Below are positions 29,886 to 37,862 of a DNA stretch of 64,000 nt, piece by piece. Made by a program: the position numbers and the translations under genes. Source of the stretch: Metapseudomonas boanensis (GTDB taxonomy: Bacteria > Pseudomonadota > Gammaproteobacteria > Pseudomonadales > Pseudomonadaceae). Location of the stretch: assembly GCF_018704125.1 (NCBI RefSeq), contig NZ_JAGTIS010000004.1, forward strand, positions 1 to 64,000. Direction: 5' to 3'. The notes beneath the pieces were generated by a model that searched no databases, was not told the origin of the DNA, and saw only the letters and a list, made by a program, of their open reading frames with translations. Positions within the stretch are counted from its first letter, which is position 1; each line of letters opens with the position of its first letter.

Positions 29886-31325
29886 TTGATCCAGTTTTTA
29901 CTCAATCGGGAGCTGCGCACCGAGCATGCCCTCGACCCTAATGTCACGGTGCTCAACTACTTGCGTGAGCATGTCGGCAAACCCGGTACCAAAGAAGGCT
30001 GCGCCTCCGGCGACTGCGGTGCGTGCACCGTGGTGGTCGGCGAGTTGGAGGGCGATCGCGTCCGCTACCGCACCCTCAACTCCTGCCTGACCTTTGTCTC
30101 CTCGCTGCACGGTAAGCAGCTCATCACCGTCGAAGACCTCAAACACCAAGGTCAACTGCATTCCGTGCAGCAGGCCATGGTGGATTGCCACGGCTCGCAG
30201 TGCGGTTTCTGCACGCCGGGCTTCGTCATGTCGTTGTTTGCCTTGCAGAAGAACAGCAACGGCTACGACAAGGCGCAGACCATGGAAGCGCTGGCCGGCA
30301 ACCTGTGCCGCTGCACCGGATACCGCCCGATCATCGATGCCGCCGAGCAGGCCTGCTGCCAGAAGCAGCCGGACCAGTTCGACGCCGCTGAAGCCCAGAC
30401 CGTGGCCCAGCTGAAAGCCATCGCCCCGCGCGAAACCGCCGAACTGAACAGCGGCGACAAGCGCTGCCTGGTGCCACTGACCATTGCTGACCTGGCCGAT
30501 CTCTACACCGCCAACCCGCAGGCGCGCCTGCTGGCCGGTGGCACCGACCTTGCCCTGGAAGTCACCCAGTTCCATCGCGAGCTGCCAGTGATGATCTACG
30601 TCGGCCATGTCGAGGCCATGAAACGCATCGACGAGACTGCTGAGCTCATCGAAATCGGCGCCGCCACCCCCTTGTCGGACTGCTACGAGACTTTGGCCCG
30701 GGAATACCCGGACTTCGGCGAGCTGCTGCACCGCTTCGCTTCCCTGCAGATCCGCAACCAGGGCACCCTGGGCGGCAACATTGGCAACGCATCGCCCATC
30801 GGCGATGCCCCGCCGCTGCTGATCGCGCTCGGAGCCGAGATCGTCCTGCGCAAAGGCAACCAGACTCGCATCCTGCCGTTGGACGAGTACTTCCTCGACT
30901 ACAAGGTTACTGCCCGCCAGGAGGCCGAGTTCATCGAGAAGGTGCGCGTGCCGCGTGCCCGCAAGAACCAGGCATTCCGCGCCTACAAGGTGTCCAAGCG
31001 CCTGGACGACGACATCTCTGCCGTCTGCGCTGCCTTCAACCTGATCATCGAGAATGGCGTGGTGCGCAAGGCGCGAATCGCCTTCGGAGGCATGGCCGGG
31101 ATTCCCAAGCGCGCCAGCGCCTGCGAGCAGTCCCTGATCGGCTCCGCCTGGTACCCGGGCACCATCGAGCGTGCCTGCGAAGCATTGGCCAAGGACTTCA
31201 CCCCTCTGACGGACTTCCGCGCCAGCAAGGAATACCGTCTCCTGGCCGCGCAGAACCTCCTGCGCAAGTTCTTCCTCGAGCAGCAATCACCAGAAGTCGA
31301 GACCCGGGTGACCGCTTATGTCTAA
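29886..31325 (+). CDS. xdhA: xanthine dehydrogenase small subunit (2Fe-2S, FAD)
   Basis: A 479-aa subunit of the molybdenum enzyme that oxidises hypoxanthine and xanthine to urate. It has two [2Fe-2S] domains: C39, C44, C47, C67 in CASGDCGAC and SCL, then CGFC and CRC near 106-143. The FAD-binding domain follows (LLAGGTDLALEVT; LGGNIGNASPIGDAPP) and then a CO_deh_flav_C region. The start is TTG at 29886, set by a perfect GGAGGT 5 nt upstream and by the family N-terminus IQFLLNREL; the longer frame from 29808 runs through the promoter. It overlaps xdhB by 8 bp. Confidence 0.97.
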   Translation: MIQFLLNRELRTEHALDPNVTVLNYLREHVGKPGTKEGCASGDCGACTVVVGELEGDRVRYRTLNSCLTFVSSLHGKQLITVEDLKHQGQLHSVQQAMVDCHGSQCGFCTPGFVMSLFALQKNSNGYDKAQTMEALAGNLCRCTGYRPIIDAAEQACCQKQPDQFDAAEAQTVAQLKAIAPRETAELNSGDKRCLVPLTIADLADLYTANPQARLLAGGTDLALEVTQFHRELPVMIYVGHVEAMKRIDETAELIEIGAATPLSDCYETLAREYPDFGELLHRFASLQIRNQGTLGGNIGNASPIGDAPPLLIALGAEIVLRKGNQTRILPLDEYFLDYKVTARQEAEFIEKVRVPRARKNQAFRAYKVSKRLDDDISAVCAAFNLIIENGVVRKARIAFGGMAGIPKRASACEQSLIGSAWYPGTIERACEALAKDFTPLTDFRASKEYRLLAAQNLLRKFFLEQQSPEVETRVTAYV

Positions 31326-33714
31326 CAAACACCACATCAAAACCCAGGCCGAATTGGCGGAACTGTTCCGCGCTGACATCACCACTGGCGTCGGCCGCAG
31401 CGTGAAGCACGAAAGCGCGCCCAAGCACGTTACCGGCGAAGCGGTGTACGTCGACGACCGCCTGGAATTCCCCAACCAGCTGCACGTTTACGCCCGCATG
31501 AGCGACCGCGCCCATGCGCGCATCACGCGCATCGACACCACGCCCTGCTACCAATTCCCGGGCGTGGCCATCGCCATCACCGCTGAAGACGTTCCCGGCC
31601 AGCTGGACATCGGTCCGGTAGTCGCCGGCGACCCGCTGCTGGCGGACGGCAAGGTCGAGTATGTCGGTCAGGTGGTTCTCGCCGTGGGCGCCGACAGCCT
31701 GGAAACCGCACGCAAGGCAGCCATGGCGGCCATCGTCGAATACGAGGACCTGGAGCCGGTGCTCGACGTGGTCGATGCCCTGCACAAGAAACATTTCGTG
31801 CTCGACAGTCACCAGCACAAACGCGGTGACTCCAGCACAGCCCTGGCCAACTCGAAGAACCGTCTGCAAGGCAACCTGCACATCGGCGGTCAGGAGCACT
31901 TCTACCTGGAAACCCAGATCTCCTCGGTGATGCCTACCGAGGACGGCGGAATGATCGTCTACACCTCCACGCAGAACGCCACCGAGGTGCAGAAGCTGGT
32001 GGCCGAGGTGCTCGGCGTGCCAATGCACAAGATCGTCATCGACATGCGCCGCATGGGCGGTGGCTTCGGCGGCAAGGAGACCCAGGCCGCCGGCCCGGCC
32101 TGCCTGTGCGCGGTGATCGCCCATCTGACCAGGCGCCCGACCAAAATGCGCCTGCCGCGCATGGAAGACATGACCATCACCGGCAAGCGCCACCCCTTCT
32201 ACGTCGAGTACGACGTGGGCTTCAACGACGATGGCCTGCTGACCGGCATCCAGCTGGAACTGGCCGGCAACTGTGGCTACTCCCCGGATCTGTCCGGCTC
32301 CATCGTCGACCGCGCAATGTTCCACTCGGACAACGCCTACTTCCTCGAACACGCCACCATCAACGGCCACCGCTGCAAGACCAATACTGCGTCCAACACG
32401 GCCTACCGGGGCTTTGGCGGTCCGCAGGGCATGGTTGCGATCGAGGAGATCATGGACGCCATTGCCCGCAATCTGGGCAAGGACCCGCTGGAGGTGCGCA
32501 AGCTCAACTACTACGGGAAGGACGAGCGCAACGTCACCCACTACTACCAGACCGTCGAGCACAACATGCTCGCCGAGATGACCGCCGAGCTGGAAGCCAG
32601 CAGCGAATACACCAAGCGTCGCGAGGAAATTCGCGCCTTCAACGCCAAGAGCCCGGTATTGAAGAAAGGCCTGGCAATGACACCGGTGAAATTCGGCATC
32701 AGCTTCACCGCCACCTTCCTCAACCAGGCCGGCGCACTGGTGCATATCTACACCGACGGGAGCATCCACCTGAACCACGGCGGCACCGAGATGGGCCAGG
32801 GGCTGAACACGAAAGTCGCCCAGGTGGTGGCCGAGGTGTTCCAGGTCGACATCTCGCGCATCCAGATCACCGCGACCAACACCGATAAGGTGCCCAACAC
32901 GTCACCGACCGCGGCTTCCAGCGGTACCGACCTGAACGGCAAGGCCGCACAGAACGCAGCCGAGACCATCAAGCAACGCCTGGTGGAGTTCCTCGCCACC
33001 CACTTCAAGGTGACGGCCGAGGACGTCGAGTTCAAGAACGAGCAGGTTCGCGTGCGCGACCACTACCTCTCCTTCGAGGAAGTGATCCAGCTCGCCTACT
33101 TCAACCAGATCTCGCTCTCCAGCACCGGCTTCTACCGCACGCCGAAGATCTTCTACGACCGCGACAAGGCCAGTGGCCGCCCCTTCTATTACTTCGCCTA
33201 CGGCGTCGCCTGCGCCGAAGTGATAGTCGACACCCTGACCGGCGAGTACAAGATGCTGCGCACCGACATCCTGCATGACGTTGGTGCCTCGCTGAACCCG
33301 GCCATCGACATCGGCCAGGTAGAGGGCGCATTCGTCCAGGGCATGGGCTGGCTGACCATGGAAGAGTTGGTGTGGAACGCCAAGGGCAAGCTGATGACCA
33401 ACGGCCCGGCGAGCTACAAGATCCCGGCCATTGCCGACATGCCCATCGACCTGCGGGTGAAGCTGGTGGAAAACCGCAAGAACCCGGAGCAGACCGTGTT
33501 CCACTCCAAGGCCGTGGGCGAACCGCCGTTCATGCTCGGCATCGCCGTCTGGTGCGCCATCAAGGACGCCGTGGCCAGCCTCGGCGACTACAAGGCGCAG
33601 CCGCAGATCGATGCGCCGGCCACCCCTGAGCGCGTGCTCTGGGGCGTGGAACAGATTAGGAAATTGCAGCAACCGGCCACGGCCGCCGCCCAGGCGGAGA
33701 CCGAACCGGCTTAA
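31318..33714 (+). CDS. xdhB: xanthine dehydrogenase molybdopterin subunit
   Basis: A 798-aa large subunit that binds the molybdenum cofactor and carries the active site. The Mo-binding signatures are MGGGFGGKETQ, ANTAYRGFGGPQGMVAIEEI and GTEMGQGLNTKVAQV, with the catalytic Glu expected near KAVGEPPFMLG. Length and order match bacterial XdhB. It overlaps xdhA by 8 bp, so the two are coupled. XdhC and the MoaA gene in this window support its cofactor. Confidence 0.97.
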   Translation: MSNKHHIKTQAELAELFRADITTGVGRSVKHESAPKHVTGEAVYVDDRLEFPNQLHVYARMSDRAHARITRIDTTPCYQFPGVAIAITAEDVPGQLDIGPVVAGDPLLADGKVEYVGQVVLAVGADSLETARKAAMAAIVEYEDLEPVLDVVDALHKKHFVLDSHQHKRGDSSTALANSKNRLQGNLHIGGQEHFYLETQISSVMPTEDGGMIVYTSTQNATEVQKLVAEVLGVPMHKIVIDMRRMGGGFGGKETQAAGPACLCAVIAHLTRRPTKMRLPRMEDMTITGKRHPFYVEYDVGFNDDGLLTGIQLELAGNCGYSPDLSGSIVDRAMFHSDNAYFLEHATINGHRCKTNTASNTAYRGFGGPQGMVAIEEIMDAIARNLGKDPLEVRKLNYYGKDERNVTHYYQTVEHNMLAEMTAELEASSEYTKRREEIRAFNAKSPVLKKGLAMTPVKFGISFTATFLNQAGALVHIYTDGSIHLNHGGTEMGQGLNTKVAQVVAEVFQVDISRIQITATNTDKVPNTSPTAASSGTDLNGKAAQNAAETIKQRLVEFLATHFKVTAEDVEFKNEQVRVRDHYLSFEEVIQLAYFNQISLSSTGFYRTPKIFYDRDKASGRPFYYFAYGVACAEVIVDTLTGEYKMLRTDILHDVGASLNPAIDIGQVEGAFVQGMGWLTMEELVWNAKGKLMTNGPASYKIPAIADMPIDLRVKLVENRKNPEQTVFHSKAVGEPPFMLGIAVWCAIKDAVASLGDYKAQPQIDAPATPERVLWGVEQIRKLQQPATAAAQAETEPA

Positions 33715-33717
33715 CCC

Positions 33718-33768
33718 GTAGGAGCCAGCTTGCTGGCGAAGGTGATTCGCCAGCAAGCTGGCTCCTAC
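33718..33768. repeat. REPIN after xdhB
   Basis: GTAGGAGCCAGCTTGCTGG and its inverted partner ending GCTGGCTCCTAC form a near-perfect paired palindrome between xdhB and the small gene before xdhC. Confidence 0.9.
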
Positions 33769-33792
33769 ATAGAAAAAAAACGGTGCAGAACA

Positions 33793-33942
33793 ATGACAAC
33801 ACCCACCGAACGACCCAAGACAACGCAGCCCGACACTGACGCCGTGCTGCTGGAAACGCTGCCGGCCCCGGTCCGTCCCAAGGACGATTGGCGGCTGTCG
33901 CGCTCAACCAAGCCCCTGCACAGTTGGAGACTGAGTAAATGA
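33793..33942 (+). CDS. 49-aa small protein coupled to xdhC
   Basis: A frame of 49 codons starting MTTPTERPKTTQ, rich in Thr/Pro and basic residues, with a conserved-looking PVRPKDDWRLSRSTKPLHSW segment. Its stop overlaps the xdhC start as ATGA, the usual sign of translational coupling. I do not recognise the family. It could be a true small protein or a leader that sets XdhC translation. No signal peptide or membrane helix is seen. Confidence 0.5.
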   Translation: MTTPTERPKTTQPDTDAVLLETLPAPVRPKDDWRLSRSTKPLHSWRLSK

Positions 33943-34772
33943 GCTGGATCAGTACCCTTGCAGACCTGCAGCAGCGCGGCGAGCCCTGCGTCCTGGTGAC
34001 CATCATCGAAGAGCGCGGCTCCACCCCGCGTAATGCCGGCTCGAAGATGGTCGTCACCGCTGATCGTATTTTCGAAACCATCGGCGGCGGCCACCTTGAG
34101 TTCAAGGCCATGGGAATCGCCCGCGAGATGCTCGAAAGCCGCAGCCAGGACACCCGCCTGGAGCGCTTCAGCCTGGGAGCCAGCCTGGGCCAATGTTGCG
34201 GTGGCGCCACCGTGGTGCTGTTCGAGCCCATGGGCCAGCCACAAGCCCACATCGCCGTGTTCGGCGCCGGCCACGTCGGTCGCGCCCTGGTTCCGCTGCT
34301 GGCCAGCCTGCCGTGCAAGGTGCGCTGGATCGACTCGCGGGAAAACGAGTTCCCCGAGCAGATTCCTGCTGGCGTCGAGAAGGTGATCAACGAGGAAGTC
34401 ATCGACGAAATCGCCGACATGCCGGCGGGTAGCTACTACATCGTCATGACCCACAACCATCAGCTCGACCTCGAGCTGACTGCCGAGATTCTCAAGCGCA
34501 ATGACTTCGCCTACTTCGGCCTGATCGGCTCGAAAACCAAGCGCGTCAAGTTCGAACACCGCCTGCGCGAGCGCGGCTTCCAGGCCGACGTGGTGCAGCG
34601 TATGCGCTGCCCCATGGGCATCGCCGAAGTCAAAGGCAAACTGCCGGTGGAGATAGCCATCTCCATCGCCGGCGAGGTAGTCGCGACTTACAACGCCAGC
34701 TTCGGCCAGGAAGTGAAGAAGGGCGAGACCGTCGCCAGGCTGATTCCCTCCTCCCGCCGCGAGCAAGCCTGA
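33939..34772 (+). CDS. xdhC: xanthine dehydrogenase accessory protein XdhC
   Basis: A 277-aa XdhC/CoxI-family protein that sulfurates or inserts the molybdenum cofactor into XdhB. It has the N-terminal CoxI motif EERGSTPRNAGSKMVVT, GQCCGGATVVLFE, and a Rossmann-like VFGAGHVGRALVPLL. The start overlaps the small gene by 4 bp. It ends before a repeat that separates it from guaD. Confidence 0.96.
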   Translation: MSWISTLADLQQRGEPCVLVTIIEERGSTPRNAGSKMVVTADRIFETIGGGHLEFKAMGIAREMLESRSQDTRLERFSLGASLGQCCGGATVVLFEPMGQPQAHIAVFGAGHVGRALVPLLASLPCKVRWIDSRENEFPEQIPAGVEKVINEEVIDEIADMPAGSYYIVMTHNHQLDLELTAEILKRNDFAYFGLIGSKTKRVKFEHRLRERGFQADVVQRMRCPMGIAEVKGKLPVEIAISIAGEVVATYNASFGQEVKKGETVARLIPSSRREQA

Positions 34773-34778
34773 CATTTT

Positions 34779-34890
34779 TCCCTTCTCCCTCCGGGAGGAG
34801 GTGGCGCAAAGCGCCGGATGAGGGAAGCCTCGCACTGCAGATGGGCGACCCTCCCTCACCCCTGCCCTCTCCCAGAGGGAGAGGGGATAC
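34779..34890. repeat. CCCTCTCCC-type intergenic repeat before guaD
   Basis: The left arm is CTTCTCCCTCCGGGAGGAGG, followed by GCGCCGGATGAGGGA. The right arm is CCTGCCCTCTCCCAGAGGGA. The copy before allA (47282-47393) is in the same orientation and similar throughout; it also contains a GGATGAGGGA block. Confidence 0.8.
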
Positions 34891-34924
34891 AAGCCGAACC
34901 GAACACGATCTGAACGAGACCGAT

Positions 34925-36232
34925 ATGACCCGTCACGTAACCGCCTTCCGCTCCGCCATCCTGCACAGCATTGCCGACCCCGCCCAGGTGGGCATCGAAC
35001 AGTCCTATCAGTATTTCGAGGATGGCCTGCTGGTCGTCGAGGACGGCCGTGTAGCCGCCGTGGGCAATGCCGAGGCTCTGCTGCCGACGCTGGCAGCAGG
35101 AACCGAGGTGCGCGAATACCACGATGCGCTGATCACCCCCGGCTTCATCGACACCCATATCCACTACCCGCAGACCGGCATGATCGCCTCCTATGGCGAA
35201 CAGTTGCTGGACTGGCTGAACACCTACACCTTCCCCACCGAAAAACAATTCGCCGACAAGGCCCATGCAGCCGATGTCGCCGGCATCTTCCTCAAGGAAC
35301 TGCTGCGCAACGGCACCACCACCGCCCTGGTGTTCGGCACCGTGCACAAGGAGTCGGTGGACGCCTTCTTCGAGGCCGCCCAGGCCCTGGATCTGCGGAT
35401 GATCGCCGGCAAGGTGCTGATGGATCGCAATGCGCCGGACTACCTGACCGACACCGCCGAATCCGGCTACGCCGACAGCAAGGAGCTGATCGAGCGCTGG
35501 CACGGCAAGGGCCGCCTGCACTACGCGGTGACCCCGCGCTTCGCCCCCACCAGCACCCCGGAACAACTGGAGCTGGCCGGCAAGCTGTTCGCCGAATACC
35601 CGGGCCTGTACATGCACACCCACTTGTCCGAGAACCGCAAGGAAATCGAATGGGTGAAAGAGCTGTTCCCCGAGCGCAAGGGCTACCTGGACGTCTATGA
35701 CCACTACAAGCTGATCGGCCAGCGCTCGGTGTTCGCTCACGGCGTGCACCTGTGTGACGACGAGTGCAAGCGCCTGGCGGAAACCGGCTCGGCCGTGGCC
35801 TTCTGCCCCACCTCCAACCTGTTCCTCGGCAGCGGTCTGTTCGACCTGCAGAAGCTGGAAGAACATGGCGTACGTGTGGGCCTGGGTACCGATGTCGGTG
35901 CCGGCACCAGCTTCTCCCAACTGCAATCGCTGAACGAGGCCTACAAGGTCATGCAGCTACAGGGCAAGAAGCTAGACCCTTTCAAGTCGCTGTACCTGGC
36001 GACCCTCGGCGGCGCCCGCGCGCTGTACCTGGATGACAGGATCGGCAACTTCCAGGCTGGCAAGGACGCGGACTTCGTGGTGCTCGACTACAAGGCCACT
36101 CCGCTGCTGGATTACCGACTGCAGCAGGCACGCAGCCTGGAGGAAAAGCTGTTCGCCCTGACCATCCTCGGCGACGATCGCACCGTGAAGGAAACCTTTG
36201 CGGCGGGACAGAGCGTGCATCAGCGGGGTTGA
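34925..36232 (+). CDS. guaD: guanine deaminase
   Basis: A 435-aa zinc amidohydrolase converting guanine to xanthine, the substrate of XdhAB. Metal-binding motifs are DTHIHYPQ, HTHLSENRKE, HGVHLCDDE and GLGTDVGAGTS. The start at 34925 (MTRHVTAFRS) is the family start; the frame from 34841 reads through the repeat. It is transcribed with xdhABC or from its own promoter; the intervening repeat makes this unclear. A terminator hairpin at 36240 follows. Confidence 0.95.
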   Translation: MTRHVTAFRSAILHSIADPAQVGIEQSYQYFEDGLLVVEDGRVAAVGNAEALLPTLAAGTEVREYHDALITPGFIDTHIHYPQTGMIASYGEQLLDWLNTYTFPTEKQFADKAHAADVAGIFLKELLRNGTTTALVFGTVHKESVDAFFEAAQALDLRMIAGKVLMDRNAPDYLTDTAESGYADSKELIERWHGKGRLHYAVTPRFAPTSTPEQLELAGKLFAEYPGLYMHTHLSENRKEIEWVKELFPERKGYLDVYDHYKLIGQRSVFAHGVHLCDDECKRLAETGSAVAFCPTSNLFLGSGLFDLQKLEEHGVRVGLGTDVGAGTSFSQLQSLNEAYKVMQLQGKKLDPFKSLYLATLGGARALYLDDRIGNFQAGKDADFVVLDYKATPLLDYRLQQARSLEEKLFALTILGDDRTVKETFAAGQSVHQRG

Positions 36233-36239
36233 AAAGCCG

Positions 36240-36259
36240 GGGCCGCTTTGCGGCCCTTT
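36240..36259 (+). terminator. terminator after guaD
   Basis: GGGCCGC (36240-36246) pairs with GCGGCCC (36250-36256) around TTT, then TTTG. It lies 7 bp past the guaD stop. Confidence 0.6.
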
Positions 36260-36276
36260 GCACTGGCAACCGCTCG

Positions 36277-36471
36277 CCCAACAAGAAGCCCGCATCTGCG
36301 GGAAGGAGGCGGGTTCGCGAGCAGAGCTCGCTCCTACGAGAGATACCTGCCCAACAGAAACAACTGCGTGATGATGTAAAACCAAAAACGCCGCTCTCCT
36401 GCTGAAGGAAAAGCGGCGCTTTTTCTTATGTGAACAGCATTACCGCATCTGCGGGGCTTGTTGTTGGGACA
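36277..36471. other. terminator-like hairpin interrupted by element copy B
   Basis: CCCAACAAGAAGCCCGC (left, from 36277) and GCGGGGCTTGTTGTTGGG (right, to about 36469) would form a long stem with one mismatch and one bulged base if the insert were removed. GCATCTGCGG is found on both sides of the insert (36292-36301 and 36445-36454). Confidence 0.7.
36302..36444. mobile_element. short inverted copy of the terminator-associated element
   Basis: 143 bp that align, in reverse orientation, with 29410-29552 with about eight differences by eye. The right end keeps the GTGAACAGCATTACC terminal repeat. The left end stops inside the REP half (GAAGGAGGCGGG), so the other terminal repeat is missing. 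It contains the AAAAGCGGCG hairpin. Together with 29409-29674 it brackets xdhABC-guaD as an inverted pair. Confidence 0.75.
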
Positions 36472-36473
36472 AG

Positions 36474-37286
36474 TCAGGCGCTGCGCGGGCTGCTGCGCCC
36501 AGGCTTCTTCTTAGTCTGCAACAGGTGCGAGAACACCGCATGTAGGTCGTCCGACGCGCCCCCCTCGTCGAGGTTGAGCTTGTCGTCGATGTGATCCATG
36601 TGATGCATCATCAGCATCACCGCACGCTCGGCATCGCGGGACTCGATAGCGTCGATCAGGCGATTGTGCTCGTCGAAGGAACAGTGCGAGCGGCTGCCGC
36701 TTTCGTACTGGGCAATGATCAGCGACGTTTGTGACACCAGGCTGCGCTGGAAGCTCACCAGCGGAGCGTTCTTCGCCGCCTCGGCGAGCTTCAGGTGAAA
36801 CTCGCCCGAAAGGCGAATACCGGCTCCACGGTCACCGCGGGAAAAGCAGGCCTGCTCCTCGTTGACCATCTGCCGAAGCTCCTGCAACTGCTCGACAGTA
36901 GCGTGCTCGACGGCCAGCTCGGTGATCGCGCGCTCTACCAGGCGGCGCGCGTAAAAGATCTGCCGCGCTTCTTCAACGCTGGGGCTGGCCACCACTGCGC
37001 CGCGGTTAGGCCTAAGCAGAACCACACCTTCGTGGGCCAGGCGGGAAAGCGCGCGGCGGATGATGGTTCGACTTACGCCGAAGATCTCACCCAGTGCTTC
37101 TTCACTGAGCTTGGTGCCGGGAGCCAGGCGTTGTTCGAGGATGGCATCGAAAATGTGTGCATAGACGACATCGTCTTGCGTGCCGCTGCGAGTGCTTTTG
37201 GCGATGCGCGGCTGCTTCTTGAGTGGCTGCAACTGTTCGTTCATGGGGGCTCGCGTGTGATAACAGCGGTCTACCGGGGCGTTCAT
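36474..37286 (-). CDS. GntR/FCD-family regulator of the purine block
   Basis: A 270-aa regulator with a winged helix (AHIFDAILEQRLAPGTKLSEEALG; VSRTIIRRALSRLAHEGVV) and a C-terminal FCD domain with the metal/ligand region EFHLKLAEAAKN and SFDEHNRLIDAIESRD. I chose the start at 37286, with GGAG/AGGGG upstream; MNEQLQ at 37244 is possible, and the far ATG at 37361 lies in its own candidate operator. TTGTACACAA at 37352-37361 suggests autoregulation. The same palindrome recurs at seven other promoters of the block. It probably senses a purine or ureide intermediate. Confidence 0.88.
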   Translation of the reverse strand: MNAPVDRCYHTRAPMNEQLQPLKKQPRIAKSTRSGTQDDVVYAHIFDAILEQRLAPGTKLSEEALGEIFGVSRTIIRRALSRLAHEGVVLLRPNRGAVVASPSVEEARQIFYARRLVERAITELAVEHATVEQLQELRQMVNEEQACFSRGDRGAGIRLSGEFHLKLAEAAKNAPLVSFQRSLVSQTSLIIAQYESGSRSHCSFDEHNRLIDAIESRDAERAVMLMMHHMDHIDDKLNLDEGGASDDLHAVFSHLLQTKKKPGRSSPRSA

Positions 37287-37351
37287 TTGCCCCTCTCCAC
37301 CACGGCTGAAGGGTAATTCAGCGCGGAGAACCAGGGAAAATTTACCAGATA

Positions 37352-37361
37352 TTGTACACAA
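37352..37361. promoter_or_regulatory. TTGTACACAA operator candidate before gntR
   Basis: A 10-bp palindrome-like site 66 bp upstream of the chosen gntR start, of the TTGTATACAA class typical of FCD-type GntR proteins. Confidence 0.6.
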
Positions 37362-37701
37362 TCAGAGTGCCTTGCACAGTTTCACCGCCACAAGAGCTCC
37401 ATTCCTGACCAGTTGCACAGGTTTTTGGCGCTGTTCCCGCATTTACGGTCACGGCGCTCTCAACGGGCCGGGAAATCCCCCTCCGTTCTACATTTTTTTG
37501 TCATAAGACGCCGTCTCGCCCCATGCATTTGATGCTGTAGCACAAACTCGCTGACTCCCTCTCTCCTCCCATGCATTCCATCAAAGCATTGTTTTTAAAA
37601 GCTTTTTAATCAAAGCAAGCAACCGAATTGTCTCACCAAAAACTTGCCCTTCAAGTCAGAAATTCTGATTAGGATGATTTTCGCAACACTGAAAACATTA
37701 T

Positions 37702-37729
37702 TTGTTTTTTTTGTATACAAAGGCATAAT
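37702..37729 (+). promoter_or_regulatory. permease promoter overlapping TTGTATACAA
   Basis: -35-like TTGTTT (37702-37707) and -10-like CATAAT (37724-37729) are 16 bp apart. The perfect palindrome TTGTATACAA (37711-37720) sits in the spacer, a position where a bound repressor would block RNA polymerase. Confidence 0.6.
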
Positions 37730-37745
37730 CGCGCCGTGAACTTCC

Positions 37746-37759
37746 TGACTCATGAGTCA
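37746..37759. promoter_or_regulatory. TGACTCATGAGTCA palindrome before the permease
   Basis: A perfect 14-bp palindrome, one base different from that at 29786 before xdhA, about 17 bp past the -10 of the permease promoter. Confidence 0.6.
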
Positions 37760-37862
37760 ACAAATCAAGGAAGCGCACCATGCCCGCACCTGCCTCAGAG
37801 AGTCCGGAGCCCACTCCAGGTTCTGGGTGATCAAAACAAAAGAATTGAGGAGTACCACGCCT

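Noticed and set aside
31198-32778. Minus-strand frame of 526 codons
   Set aside because: Complement of xdhB; no family motif and no start signal.
37287-37862. Coding start of the permease at 37752
   Set aside because: The first codons would lie in the TGACTCATGAGTCA palindrome and the encoded residues do not match the family; GTG at 37863 with GAGGAG upstream fits better.
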